A DNA stretch of 64,000 nt from Burkholderiales bacterium (GTDB lineage: Bacteria > Pseudomonadota > Gammaproteobacteria > Burkholderiales > Burkholderiaceae_E), in assembly GCA_026399875.1 (NCBI GenBank), contig JAPLQF010000042.1, positions 59,972 to 123,971 of the forward strand, written 5' to 3'. Positions 30,812 through 40,072 of the stretch are shown here, one piece after another. How positions within the stretch are numbered: the first letter of the stretch is position 1; every line of letters starts with the position of its first letter. The position numbers and the translations under genes are program-made. The notes beneath the pieces were generated by a model, which saw nothing but the letters and a program-made list of their open reading frames with translations, had not been told where the DNA came from and searched no databases.

Positions 30812-31444
30812 ATGCCGCGTGACATCCACCTGATCGACCATCCGCTGGTGCAGCACAAGCTCACCTTGATGCGCCGCAAGGAAACCAGCACCAGCAGCTT
30901 TCGTCGCCTGCTGAGCGAGTTGTCGATGCTGATGGCCTACGAAGTCACTCGCGAAATGCCGATGCATGAGGTCGAGATCGAAACCCCGCTCGAGACCATG
31001 CGCTCACGCCTGATCGACGGCAAAAAGACCGTGCTGGTGTCGATCCTGCGGGCCGGAGCAGGCATTCTGGACGGCATGCTGCAGGTGATCCCGGGTGCGC
31101 GGATCGCCCATATCGGCCTTTATCGCGATCCCAAGACGCTGGTCGCCGTGGAGTACTACTTCAAGGTGCCGCATGACATGCAGGGTCGCGATGCGATCGT
31201 TATCGATCCGATGCTCGCCACCGGCAATTCGGCGGTGGCTGCAGTCGATCGGCTAAAGGAAACCAACCCGCGCAGCATCCGCTTTGTCTGTCTGCTGGCC
31301 GCGCCCGAGGGCCTGGCGCGCTTTCATGAAGCGCATCCCGATGTCCCGGTCTACACCGCCGCCGTCGACCGGCAACTCGATGAGCACGGCTATATCCTTC
31401 CCGGCCTCGGCGATGCCGGAGATCGGCTCTTCGGTACCAAATAG
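30812..31444 (+). CDS. upp: uracil phosphoribosyltransferase
   Basis: Joins uracil and PRPP to give UMP. The 210-residue protein has the PRPP-binding loop [11 protein letters not shown] and the uracil-binding C-terminal segment [16 protein letters not shown]. In most bacteria it serves pyrimidine salvage. Here it follows urc1 and urc4, and in the yeast URC pathway the corresponding enzyme URC6 is a required first step in degradation, so it probably feeds UMP into that route. A 23-bp dispersed motif sits 16 bp before its start. Confidence 0.95.
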   Translation: MPRDIHLIDHPLVQHKLTLMRRKETSTSSFRRLLSELSMLMAYEVTREMPMHEVEIETPLETMRSRLIDGKKTVLVSILRAGAGILDGMLQVIPGARIAHIGLYRDPKTLVAVEYYFKVPHDMQGRDAIVIDPMLATGNSAVAAVDRLKETNPRSIRFVCLLAAPEGLARFHEAHPDVPVYTAAVDRQLDEHGYILPGLGDAGDRLFGTK

Positions 31445-31640
31445 ACCGGCCCGACCGAGCCAGGCTTTCAAGCTTGCCCACCCGGCGCCACCAGCAGTCA
31501 AGGTCTGACAGCAGACCCATCCCGGGCAGGGTGAGCAGTCATCCCCTGAATTCGATCAATGTCTGCCGACTTTGTGGAATCGGCTCGCCGCTTGAGCCGG
31601 CCGGGATGCCTGATCTGGCCGGATTGCGTACAGTCGCGGG

Positions 31641-32687
31641 ATGACATCAAACGCCTCGACCATGGCCGCGTCTGCCGCCGGTGCGCCTTCGCGCGACAGC
31701 ATCATCGATGTCGCCGGCCTGTCGGTTGGTCACTACACCGATTCGCGCCGCGCCACCGGATGCACCGTGATCCTGACGCCCGAAGGCGCCGTGGCGGGCG
31801 TCGATGTGCGGGGCGCAGCACCGGGCACCCGCGAAACCGATCTGCTCGATCCGATCAACTCGGTCGAGCGCATCCATGCGCTGCTGCTGTCGGGGGGCAG
31901 TGCCTTCGGGCTGGATGCCGCCAGTGGCGTTGTGGCCTGGCTGGAAGAGCGCGGCGTGGGTCTGGCCGTCGGGCCGGTGCGTGTGCCGATCGTTCCGGCT
32001 GCGATTCTGTTCGACCTGCTGCTCGGCGACCCGTCAATCCGCCCGGACGCGCGCGCCGGGCGTCTGGCCTGCGAGGCCGCATCGACCCGGCCGCCGGCCG
32101 AGGGCTCGGTCGGTGCCGGCGCCGGTGCGACCGTCGGCAAGCTCTGGGGCATCGGGCATTCGATGCGCGGTGGCATCGGATCGGCCTCACTGCGGATTTC
32201 GGGTGTGACGGTTGCGGCCCTCGTGGCTGTCAATGCCATCGGTGATGTCATCGATCCTCAGACCGCTCTGCCGATTGCCGGTGCACGCACTCCCGATGGC
32301 AAGCGCCTTCGCAACACGACCGCGAGTCTGCTCTCAGGCGACTTGCCGCAGCGGCTGATGCCGGGCGGCGCCACCACCATCGGCTGTGTGGCCACCGACG
32401 CAATGCTCACCAAGGCGGAATGTCGAAAACTGGCTCAATGCGCCCACGATGGGCTGGCCCGCACGATCAGCCCGGTGCATACCGCTTTCGATGGCGATAC
32501 GCTTTTTTCGCTCTCGACCGGTCGCACCGGCAACACCCTGCATCCGGTGGTCCTCGCGGCTGCGGCGGCAGCAGTCACTGCCGCGGCGGTCTTGCGGGGT
32601 ATCAAGGCCGCCACCAGCATTGCCTATCCGGCAAGCGAGCCGATTCCCTCCTGGTCCGACTTTCATTCTCATGGAGTTTCGCGATGA
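31641..32687 (+). CDS. P1-family (DmpA/BapA-type) aminopeptidase
   Basis: N-terminal nucleophile hydrolase of peptidase family S58, which activates by self-cleavage and removes D-, L- or beta-amino residues from peptides. The 348-residue protein has the family opening VGHYTDSRRATGCTVIL, the glycine-rich LLLSGGSAFGLDAASGV, and the presumed processing site GGATTIGCVATDA (near residue 240), although the usual Asn before the Thr-Thr is Ala here. No signal peptide is evident. Its stop overlaps the SIMPL-protein start (ATGA). It lies 196 bp after upp, so it is probably a separate unit. Confidence 0.85.
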   Translation: MTSNASTMAASAAGAPSRDSIIDVAGLSVGHYTDSRRATGCTVILTPEGAVAGVDVRGAAPGTRETDLLDPINSVERIHALLLSGGSAFGLDAASGVVAWLEERGVGLAVGPVRVPIVPAAILFDLLLGDPSIRPDARAGRLACEAASTRPPAEGSVGAGAGATVGKLWGIGHSMRGGIGSASLRISGVTVAALVAVNAIGDVIDPQTALPIAGARTPDGKRLRNTTASLLSGDLPQRLMPGGATTIGCVATDAMLTKAECRKLAQCAHDGLARTISPVHTAFDGDTLFSLSTGRTGNTLHPVVLAAAAAAVTAAAVLRGIKAATSIAYPASEPIPSWSDFHSHGVSR

Positions 32688-33412
32688 ATCCGAACCGACG
32701 TCTTGCCGTGCTGGCTGTTCGCGCCGCGGCAGCCTGCGCCGCCAGTCTGTTGCTTGGCCTTTCGGGCGCCCAGTCGGTCGCGGCCGCGCCCACACTGCAG
32801 CTTGACGCCAAGGCAAGCGCCACGGTTGCCAACGACGAGATGGTGGTCGTGCTGGCGGTCGAGCGCGACGGACAGCAACTCGCCCCGATCAATGAGGCGG
32901 TGGTCTCGCAGCTCAATGCAGCCATTGCCGAAGCCCGTCGTGTCGAGGGCGTGCGTGCGCGTCTCGGGTCGCTGTCGACCTTCCCAAGCTTCACGCGCGA
33001 AGGCAAAGCCAACGGCTGGCGTGTAAGAGGCGAAGTCGTGCTGGAGTCGCGCATGCTGCAGCAGTTGTCGCAGCTCACCGGCCGACTTTCCGAGAAGATG
33101 CAGCTCGCGAGTGTGATGTTCCGCCTGTCATCGGAGCGCAGGCGCATCGAAGAGGACCGGCTGTTGTCCGAGGCCGCAAAAAGCTTCCAGGACAAGGCAA
33201 CACAGGCGGCGACGGCATTCGGTTTCAAGTCATATCAGATTCGCGATCTGTCGCTGCGACCGGGCGGCAATTTTCAGCCAAGGCCGGTCTATATGGGACG
33301 CAGCGCCGACGCCATGCCGATGGCGGCTTCAGCGCCACCACCGGTGCCGACCGATGGCGGTGAGTCCGAGGTCGTGGTGAGCGTCAGCGGCACCGTCGAT
33401 CTGATGCCTTAG
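32684..33412 (+). CDS. exported SIMPL (DUF541) domain protein
   Basis: A 242-residue periplasmic protein. A signal peptide ends near VAAA-P, then the SIMPL fold begins with LDAKASATVANDEMVVVLAVE and ends with VVVSVSGTVDLMP. The family forms oligomeric periplasmic assemblies of unclear role, with some members linked to oxidative stress. The ATG at 32684 overlaps the stop of the peptidase gene and has GGAG eight bases upstream. Confidence 0.87.
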   Translation: MNPNRRLAVLAVRAAAACAASLLLGLSGAQSVAAAPTLQLDAKASATVANDEMVVVLAVERDGQQLAPINEAVVSQLNAAIAEARRVEGVRARLGSLSTFPSFTREGKANGWRVRGEVVLESRMLQQLSQLTGRLSEKMQLASVMFRLSSERRRIEEDRLLSEAAKSFQDKATQAATAFGFKSYQIRDLSLRPGGNFQPRPVYMGRSADAMPMAASAPPPVPTDGGESEVVVSVSGTVDLMP

Positions 33413-33584
33413 CCTGCCGCGTGCGATCACACAGAGCCGGGCAGGGCGCTCGGCGATCAGCTCGATACTGACCTGTGCGGTGCGCGCGCCACTCCGACGC
33501 AAGACGGTCGATGACGCGCGCTGGCAAGACGCCGTCCCAGACCGTCGCCCGGTTGTTCGCTCAGGGTCTGGTTTTCGGGCCGAA

Positions 33585-34370
33585 CTACTCGCCGACGAAT
33601 TTCGCCGGACGCTTTTCGAGAAACGCAGTCACGCCCTCGCGATGGTCCTTCGTGCGAACCGCCTGGCCCTGCAGCATGGCTTCGATTTCCAGCTGGTCGC
33701 CAAGGCCGTTGCCCTGGCTGGCGGCCAGCGCCTGCTTGATCATGTCATAGGCGCGGGTGGGCATTTGCGCAAGCCATTCGGCGCTCTTGCGGGCCTCACT
33801 CATCAGCGCGGCATCCGGGTGCACCTTCCAGACCAGCCCGTATTGCAGGGCGTCGCTGGCGCTGATCTTGTCGGCCATCATGATCAATGCACGCGCCCGC
33901 ACATCGCCCACCATGCGGGGCAAAAACCAGGTGCTGCCGCAATCGGGCACCAGGCCGATCTTGGTGAAGGCCTGCAAAAACGCGGCCGACTCGCCGGCCA
34001 GCACGATATCGCAGGCCAGAGCGATGCTCATGCCGGCGCCGGCAGCAATGCCATTGACCGCACCCACGATTGGCTTGGGAAACTGGCGCATGGCCAGAAT
34101 GATCGGATGGTATTTTTCGCGCAGGCTCTGTTCGGTATCGGATTTACCGCGTTCACTGCCGGTCTGACCGAGATCGGCGCCGGCGCAAAAGCCGCGGCCT
34201 GCACCGGTCAGCAGTACCGCCCGCACCGAGGCATCGGCCTTGGCGGCAGCCAGCGCATCGCGCAGATCAGCCAGCAGCGCCATGTTCAATGAATTGAGCA
34301 CCTCGGGACGATTGAGGGTGATCGTCATGACGCCGTTACTGACGGCTGACAGCACCGCTTTTTCTGACAT
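33585..34370 (-). CDS. enoyl-CoA hydratase/isomerase (PaaG-like), tandem copy A
   Basis: Crotonase-fold enzyme of 261 residues acting on an acyl-CoA. The oxyanion-hole segments GAGRGFCAGADL and GIAAGAGMSIALACD are present, followed by FLQAFTKIGLVPDCGSTWFLPRMVG, where PaaG-like isomerases carry the acidic Asp. It is highly similar to the next gene upstream (34485-35267) and the two share a run of over 50 identical bases (33901 and 34801 onward) and the same ribosome-binding leader (AAGGAGACCCAGC). It belongs to a unit with the acyl-CoA dehydrogenase, suggesting beta-oxidation of an unidentified CoA ester. Confidence 0.9.
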   Translation of the reverse strand: MSEKAVLSAVSNGVMTITLNRPEVLNSLNMALLADLRDALAAAKADASVRAVLLTGAGRGFCAGADLGQTGSERGKSDTEQSLREKYHPIILAMRQFPKPIVGAVNGIAAGAGMSIALACDIVLAGESAAFLQAFTKIGLVPDCGSTWFLPRMVGDVRARALIMMADKISASDALQYGLVWKVHPDAALMSEARKSAEWLAQMPTRAYDMIKQALAASQGNGLGDQLEIEAMLQGQAVRTKDHREGVTAFLEKRPAKFVGE

Positions 34371-34484
34371 GCTGGGTCTCCTTGAATGTAATTGATTAAA
34401 ACTGGCTGAAGAAAAGTCGGTCTGGTTGTCGGCCTTAACGCCTGTCCGATCGTCGAGTTCGGGTGCGAAATAATCAGGGGCAGC

Positions 34485-35267
34485 TTATCGGCCTGTGAAC
34501 ACCGGCGGGCGTTTTTCGAGGAAGGCGGTGACGCCTTCACGATGGTCGTCGGTGCGAACCGCCTGGCCCTGCAGCCGAGCCTCGAGCTCAAGCTGTTCGG
34601 CCAGTCCATTCGATGAGCTTGCTGCCAGCGCCTGCTTGACCAGGTCATAGGCGCGGGTCGGCATCGAAGCCAGGCGGGCTGCACACGCCCGCGCCTCACC
34701 CATCAGCGCGTCGTCAGCAATCACCTTCCAGACCAGCCCATATTGCAGGGCATCGCGGGCCGGGATCTTGTCGGCCATCATGATGAGGGCCCGCGCGCGC
34801 ACATCGCCCACCATGCGGGGCAAAAACCAGGTGCTGCCGCAATCGGGCACCAGACCGATCTTTGTGAAGGCCTGCAGGAAGGTGGCCGACTCACCCGCGA
34901 GAACGATGTCGCAGGCCAGCGCAAGACTCATGCCGCCGCCGGCTGCCGTGCCGTTGATCGCGCCCACGATCGGTTTGGGAAACTGCCGCATCATCAGAAT
35001 GATCGGGTGATAGCGCTGCCGCATCATTTCCTGCACATCGCTGCCGGTACGCATCGAATTCGTCGACAGATCGGCGCCGGCACAAAACCCCCGCCCCGCA
35101 CCTGTCAGCAGCACGGCCCGAACTGCGTCATCACGCTTGGCCGTGGCGAACGCCGCACCAAGCTGCGCGAGCAGATCGGCGTTCATCGCATTGAGGACGG
35201 TCGGCCGATTGAGGGTGATGGTCATGATCCCGTCGGCAGTGCTCGACAGGACTGATGCTTCGCTCAT
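34485..35267 (-). CDS. enoyl-CoA hydratase/isomerase (PaaG-like), tandem copy B
   Basis: A 260-residue paralogue of the neighbouring copy A with the same crotonase motifs (GAGRGFCAGADL, GTAAGGGMSLALACD, GLVPDCGSTWF). The copies differ mainly in the N-terminal third and in the loop after GADL, where substrate contacts are expected, so they may have different chain or ring specificities. It follows the acyl-CoA dehydrogenase by 49 bp on the same strand. Confidence 0.9.
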   Translation of the reverse strand: MSEASVLSSTADGIMTITLNRPTVLNAMNADLLAQLGAAFATAKRDDAVRAVLLTGAGRGFCAGADLSTNSMRTGSDVQEMMRQRYHPIILMMRQFPKPIVGAINGTAAGGGMSLALACDIVLAGESATFLQAFTKIGLVPDCGSTWFLPRMVGDVRARALIMMADKIPARDALQYGLVWKVIADDALMGEARACAARLASMPTRAYDLVKQALAASSSNGLAEQLELEARLQGQAVRTDDHREGVTAFLEKRPPVFTGR

Positions 35268-35316
35268 GCTGGGTCTCCTTGGTCTTCTTGTTCGAATCGA
35301 CGCAATTCGCGCCTGA

Positions 35317-36510
35317 TCAGCCCTGCCTCGGCATGATGCCCATCGTTTTGGCGATGATGCCCATCATCACCTCATCGGCGCCGCCACCGATCGATCCCAG
35401 CCGGGTATCACGCCAGAAGCGGTTCACGCGGGTCTCCTCGATATAGCCCATGCCGCCCCAGAACTGCACGCACCAGTCGGCGACCTCGCGCGCCACACGA
35501 GCCCCCTTGAGCTTGACCATCGAGGCAAGTTGCGTGACGTCATTGCCGGCGACATACAGGCCGACCGCCTTGTGAAACAGGGCACCGACTGCTTCGACCT
35601 CTGTCTGCAGTTCGGCAAGCTTGTAGTAGATGTACTGATTGTCGAGCAGCGGCTTGCCGAAGGCCTTGCGCTCGCGCAGGTAGTCGATGGTTTCCTGGAT
35701 GATGAACCCGCTTTTCTGCCAGCCTGCGCCGGCCCACAGCCGCTCTTCCTGGAATTGCTGCATCTGGTAGGCAAAGCCCATTCCTTCCTCGCCGATGCGA
35801 TAGCGCTGCGGGACGCGCACGCCGTCGAAATGCAGCTGCGCGGTATCGGACGCATTCATGCCGGCTTTCTTGAGCTTGCGCGCCACCTCAACCCCTTTAC
35901 TCTTCATCGGCACGCAGATCAGGGTCTTGTTGCGGTGATGCGAACCCTCCGAGGTATTGGCCAGCAGGCAGATCCAGTCGGCCTGCGTGCCGTTGGTGGT
36001 CCACATCTTGCCGCCATCGATGATGTAATCGTCGCCATCCTTGCGGGCAATGGTCCTGATCGATGCCACATCCGATCCGGCACCAACTTCGGAGACGCCA
36101 AGGCAGGCCACATACTCGCCACTGATCGAGGGCTCAAGAAACTCGCGCTTGACCTCGTCCGAGCCGTGCTTGGCAAGTGCCGGCGTGGCCATATCGGTCT
36201 GCACGCCGATCGCCATCGGGATAGCGCCGCAGCGGATGTGCGACAGCGCCTCGGCAAAGGCGGCTGAATAGGAATAATCGAGCCCCATTCCGCCGTTGGC
36301 AACCGGCTTGTTCACGCCAAGGAAGCCGAGCTTGCCCATCTTTCTGAACAGCTCGTGGGCCGGAAAGATCTCGGCCTTCTCCCACTCATCGACATGCGGG
36401 TTGATCTCGGCATTGATGAACTTCTCGAGAGCGTCCTGAAGCTGCAGATGATCGGGACCGTAGAGCGATCCGGCAGGCGTCTGGGTTGTGGTCGCTGTTG
36501 CAGCAGTCAT
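35317..36510 (-). CDS. acyl-CoA dehydrogenase
   Basis: FAD enzyme of 397 residues that introduces a 2,3 double bond in an acyl-CoA, passing electrons to ETF. It shows EVGAGSDVASIRT, GGKMWTTNG, ERLWAGAGWQKSGF, and QFWGGMGYIEETRVNRFWRDTRLGSIGGGADEVM at the C-terminus. The ATG at 36510 is preceded by AAGGAA; an open extension to 36822 runs into the promoter region and the divergent SDR. It heads a unit with the two hydratases, giving consecutive beta-oxidation steps. Confidence 0.93.
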   Translation of the reverse strand: MTAATATTTQTPAGSLYGPDHLQLQDALEKFINAEINPHVDEWEKAEIFPAHELFRKMGKLGFLGVNKPVANGGMGLDYSYSAAFAEALSHIRCGAIPMAIGVQTDMATPALAKHGSDEVKREFLEPSISGEYVACLGVSEVGAGSDVASIRTIARKDGDDYIIDGGKMWTTNGTQADWICLLANTSEGSHHRNKTLICVPMKSKGVEVARKLKKAGMNASDTAQLHFDGVRVPQRYRIGEEGMGFAYQMQQFQEERLWAGAGWQKSGFIIQETIDYLRERKAFGKPLLDNQYIYYKLAELQTEVEAVGALFHKAVGLYVAGNDVTQLASMVKLKGARVAREVADWCVQFWGGMGYIEETRVNRFWRDTRLGSIGGGADEVMMGIIAKTMGIMPRQG

Positions 36511-36541
36511 TGCTTGTTCCTTGTCGTGTCGGGCACCGAGC

Positions 36542-36564
36542 AAATTGTCATCTGACCCCGATTT
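36542..36564 (+). repeat. dispersed 23-bp intergenic motif, copy 2
   Basis: AAATTGTCATCTGACC followed by CCGATTT, in the divergent region between the acyl-CoA dehydrogenase and the SDR. It is 22/23 identical to copy 1 at 30773-30795. Confidence 0.7.
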
Positions 36565-36681
36565 GTCGGCTTGATCGGATGAGAGATCGCGTTGCGGCGT
36601 CGGCTTCGGGCAGGCCATTTTTCCTGGAGAATGGCATTCTTCAGGTAGAGTAAGTCTATCAATTTCAGGAGAGGCAGCACC

Positions 36682-37593
36682 ATGAACATGATGAAAGACA
36701 AGGTTGTGATCGTGACCGGCTCGGGCCGGGGTATCGGGCGCGATATCGCGCTGGCCATGGCCGCTGCCGGGGCCAAGGTGGTGGTGAATGATCCGGGCGT
36801 GGGCGCCGATGGCCTGGGTCACGACGACGGTCCGGCCGCACTGGTGGTCGAAGAAATCCGCAAAGCCGGCGGCACCGCAGTCGCCAATACCGACAGTGTG
36901 GCCGAATGGGAATCAGCCAACCGCATTGTCAAAACCGCAGTCGATGCTTTCGGCACCGTTCATGCGGTGGTCAACAACGCCGGCATCCTGCGCGATCGCA
37001 TCTTTCACAACATGTCGGTCGAGGAATGGAAAGCGGTCATCGACGTCCACCTCAACGGTTCCTTCTACATGGCCAAGTCGGTGGCCGCGATCTTCAAGAG
37101 CGAAGAGCGCGGTGCCTTCGTGCACATGACCTCGACCTCCGGTCTGATCGGCAACTTCGGTCAGGCCAATTACGCTGCCGCCAAGCTCGGTATCGTCGGC
37201 CTGTCCAAGTCGATCGCACTCGACATGCAGCGCTACAACGTGCGTTCCAACTGCATCTCGCCTTTTGCCTGGAGCCGTCTGATCGGCACGATCCCGTCGG
37301 ACACCCCCGAGCAGCAGGCGCGCCTGGCTCGCATGCAGGTCATGGAAACCGCCAAGATCGCCCCGCTTGCAGTCTATCTGTGCAGCGATCAGGCCAAGGC
37401 GGTCAGCGGTCAGATCTTCGCCGTGCGCGCCAACGAAATCTTCCTGATGAGCCAGAGCCGCCCGCAACGCTCGGTTCATCGCAGCGAAGGCTGGACCCCG
37501 GAAAGCATTGCAGCGCATGCCATGCCCTCGATGGAGGCGAGCTTCTATCCTCTGGTACGCTCAGGCGATGTCTTCAACTGGGACCCGATCTGA
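36682..37593 (+). CDS. SDR-family 3-hydroxyacyl-CoA dehydrogenase (MFE-2-like)
   Basis: A 303-residue NAD(P)-dependent oxidoreductase. The cofactor motif TGSGRGIG and the NNAG motif (VVNNAGILRDR) are followed by the active-site YAAAK; the Ser comes in TSTSG. The opening with an extended loop after VNDPGVG resembles the dehydrogenase domain of peroxisomal multifunctional enzyme 2, which oxidises (3R)-hydroxyacyl-CoA. AGGAGAGG lies just upstream of the ATG. It diverges from the acyl-CoA dehydrogenase unit, and the pair probably serves the same CoA-ester pathway. Confidence 0.88.
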   Translation: MNMMKDKVVIVTGSGRGIGRDIALAMAAAGAKVVVNDPGVGADGLGHDDGPAALVVEEIRKAGGTAVANTDSVAEWESANRIVKTAVDAFGTVHAVVNNAGILRDRIFHNMSVEEWKAVIDVHLNGSFYMAKSVAAIFKSEERGAFVHMTSTSGLIGNFGQANYAAAKLGIVGLSKSIALDMQRYNVRSNCISPFAWSRLIGTIPSDTPEQQARLARMQVMETAKIAPLAVYLCSDQAKAVSGQIFAVRANEIFLMSQSRPQRSVHRSEGWTPESIAAHAMPSMEASFYPLVRSGDVFNWDPI

Positions 37594-37620
37594 GGGGCCC
37601 CGCTTTCCGGGCCTTCTCCG

Positions 37621-38766
37621 ATGGGTAGTCACACTGAATCACACATCGCCTCGGCAAGCGCGCCAAATGGCGTCCCCGATGCCTCGCTGCTCTCGACCGA
37701 CAGTGAGGCCCTCGAGCGCCAGGACGCCCGCGAAGTCGATCGCTACGGTCTGAGCTACCCGCTGCCGGCCCTCGAGGACGGGCAGTCCTGCGAGGTGGCA
37801 CCCGGCGTTCGCTGGATCCGCATGCCGTTGCCGTTTTCGCTCGACCACATCAATCTGTGGGCGATCGAAGAAGAGGGCGGCTGGACGCTGGTCGACACCG
37901 GCGTGCACAACCCGGCAACCATCGCGGCCTGGACCCGCTTGCTGGCCGAAGATCTCGCCCCTGCAAAGCCCAGGCGAATCGTCGTCACGCATATGCACCC
38001 GGATCATGTCGGCATGGCCGGATGGCTGTCGCGCGAGTTCGGCATCGAGCTGATGATGACCCGGCTCGAATACCTCACTTGCCGGGTGCTGGTGGCCGAT
38101 ACCGGTCGCAGCGCTCCCGAGGATGGTCTGAGCTTCTATCGGGCAGCAGGCTGGAGCGAGGATGCGATCGAGTATTACCGCGCACGCTTCGGTGGCTTTG
38201 GCAAAGGAGTCTCAGCCCTGCCCGAGCATTACAAGCGATTGCGAGACCGCCAGGTCCTCAAGCTCGGTGCCAGCGAGTGGCAGGTGATTGTCGGTCGGGG
38301 TCACTCGCCCGAGCATGCCTGCCTTTACAGCGCGCAAGCCAGACTGCTGATTTCAGGCGACCAGGTTCTGCCCCGTATCTCTTCGAATGTGTCGGTGTTT
38401 CCGACCGAACCCGATGGCGATCCGCTGGGTGAGTGGCTTGATTCAATCGCCATGATCAAGCGCGAGATTCCGGATGATGTGCTGGTGCTGCCTGCGCACA
38501 ACGAACCCTTCTATGGCCTGCATGCCCGGCTCGATCGGCTGGCCGGCGGGCACGAGCGGGGTCTCGATCGGCTGCGTGATCGGCTCGCCGAGCCGCGTCG
38601 GGTGATTGATGTCTTCGGTTCGCTCTTTGCGCGTCCGATCAATGGCAATCAGGTCCTTGGCCTGGCCACCGGCGAGGCGATTGCGCATCTCAATTATCTG
38701 ATTGCGCGAGGCGAAGCGGTGCGAGAGATCGATGCTCAGGGCATCGCCTGGTACCGCAGGGTTTAA
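37621..38766 (+). CDS. metallo-beta-lactamase-fold hydrolase
   Basis: A 381-residue hydrolase with the zinc motif THMHPDHVG, the later GRGHSPEH His, SGDQVLP Asp and an LPAHNEPF His, as in glyoxalase II and thioesterase-like relatives. About 55 residues precede the catalytic domain. It begins 27 bp after the SDR stop; the gap holds a small GC-rich hairpin (37596-37613), and no ribosome-binding site is evident before the ATG. The context suggests a CoA-thioester hydrolase, but the substrate is unknown. Confidence 0.85.
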   Translation: MGSHTESHIASASAPNGVPDASLLSTDSEALERQDAREVDRYGLSYPLPALEDGQSCEVAPGVRWIRMPLPFSLDHINLWAIEEEGGWTLVDTGVHNPATIAAWTRLLAEDLAPAKPRRIVVTHMHPDHVGMAGWLSREFGIELMMTRLEYLTCRVLVADTGRSAPEDGLSFYRAAGWSEDAIEYYRARFGGFGKGVSALPEHYKRLRDRQVLKLGASEWQVIVGRGHSPEHACLYSAQARLLISGDQVLPRISSNVSVFPTEPDGDPLGEWLDSIAMIKREIPDDVLVLPAHNEPFYGLHARLDRLAGGHERGLDRLRDRLAEPRRVIDVFGSLFARPINGNQVLGLATGEAIAHLNYLIARGEAVREIDAQGIAWYRRV

Positions 38767-38839
38767 GCGTCTTCACGCTGCGCGATCAGGACCCGGCCAG
38801 GACCCTTTCACCACTCTTTCACGACCCTTCACCACCTCG

Positions 38840-40072
38840 TCAGGACTGCGGCAAAGCCCGCTTCTGAGCCGCGGCAAGCAAACCGGTTGCCACCACGCCG
38901 GCCACGATCAGAAGCCACAGACCGGCGGTATAGCTGCTGGAAAAAGTCCAGAGTGCCGCCAGCATGATCGGCCCGCAGGCCCTGGCCACCGCACCGGGCA
39001 GAGTCTGCAGACCCGAGAGCACAGCCACCCGATCTCGACTGACATAGGCTGCAATCGCGGTTGCCTTGACGATCGTGATCAGCCCGTTGCCCACGCCGAA
39101 ACACGCAGCAAAAGCCAGTGCTGCGCCAGTGCTGCCGCCACCGGCCAGCAGCAGCAGCAGCGACAGCGGCATCAGCAAGGGGATAATCAGGTCGAGCTTT
39201 TTCGGATCGATCCGGCCCTCGAAGGCAAAGAGCAGCAGTCGGCCGACAACCTGCATCACGCCGATGCTGGCCGGAACCACCACCGCCCAGGCCGCGGGCA
39301 GTCCGCGTTCTCGCAGCAGCGGCACCATGTGAGCCGACAGCGCCGCGCTCAGTCCCATGAAGACAAAGCTGAACACGGTGATCAGCAAGAAGGCTGGCGA
39401 AGTGGCCAGCTCCCTCACACTCGCCACAGTGCCATCCGGCCCGCTTGCCGACGCCGCGCTTTGGCTGCCGGCGCGCCGGCCCGGCGGCTCGCCCCTGAGC
39501 ATGCGGACATGGATCGGCAGGCACAGGAAAAAGTGCATCGCGGCCAGCACCAGACAGGTTTCACGCCAGCCGAGCCGCTCAATCATCCAGGCCGACAGCG
39601 GAATGAAAACCGTTGACGCCAGTCCGCCCAGAAAGGTCATTGCGATCAGAGAGCGGCGATAGTCCTTGGGCCAGCGGCGGATGAGCACTGTGAACACCGG
39701 CTCATAGAGGATGCAGGCCATTGCAATGCCGAGTCCGATCCAGACCGCGTAGAGGCCGGCAACACTGGTGATTTGCGAATGAGCGAGGAGCAGAAGGCCA
39801 GCGCCTATCGAGCCGATCGACATCACCGCCCGGGCGTGACCCTGATCGATGAGTCGCCCGACCACCAGACCGGCCAGACCGCTCACCAGCAGCGCCGCAC
39901 TGAAGGCACCGCTCACCGCGACCCGGCTTGCGCCGAGATCCTGCTCGATAACAGGCATCAGCAGCGAAAAGGTGTAGTACAGACTGCCCCAGGAAATCAG
40001 CTGGGCAAGCGACATGAGGCCGACCCACACATTGCGGGAGTTTGTGGAGTCGGAAGGCGGCTCAGTGCTCAT
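38840..40072 (-). CDS. MFS transporter
   Basis: Twelve-helix inner-membrane carrier of 410 residues. The motif-A-like loop GRLIDQGHARAV lies between helices 2 and 3, and the second half repeats the pattern. The general shape is like oxalate/formate or monocarboxylate MFS proteins. The ATG at 40072 gives a normal length; the frame is open to 40114. The substrate is not readable. It is followed, convergently, by the MBL hydrolase gene. Confidence 0.87.
   Translation of the reverse strand: MSTEPPSDSTNSRNVWVGLMSLAQLISWGSLYYTFSLLMPVIEQDLGASRVAVSGAFSAALLVSGLAGLVVGRLIDQGHARAVMSIGSIGAGLLLLAHSQITSVAGLYAVWIGLGIAMACILYEPVFTVLIRRWPKDYRRSLIAMTFLGGLASTVFIPLSAWMIERLGWRETCLVLAAMHFFLCLPIHVRMLRGEPPGRRAGSQSAASASGPDGTVASVRELATSPAFLLITVFSFVFMGLSAALSAHMVPLLRERGLPAAWAVVVPASIGVMQVVGRLLLFAFEGRIDPKKLDLIIPLLMPLSLLLLLAGGGSTGAALAFAACFGVGNGLITIVKATAIAAYVSRDRVAVLSGLQTLPGAVARACGPIMLAALWTFSSSYTAGLWLLIVAGVVATGLLAAAQKRALPQS

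Noticed and set aside
33480..34292. 270-codon plus-strand frame opposite enoyl-CoA hydratase copy A
   Set aside because: Shadow of the minus-strand gene; a similar His/Gln-rich frame appears opposite copy B because the DNA is duplicated.
37596..37613. GC-rich hairpin between the SDR and MBL genes as a terminator
   Set aside because: Only five GC pairs with an 8-nt loop and no T-run; it directly precedes the next ATG, so termination there is unlikely to be complete.
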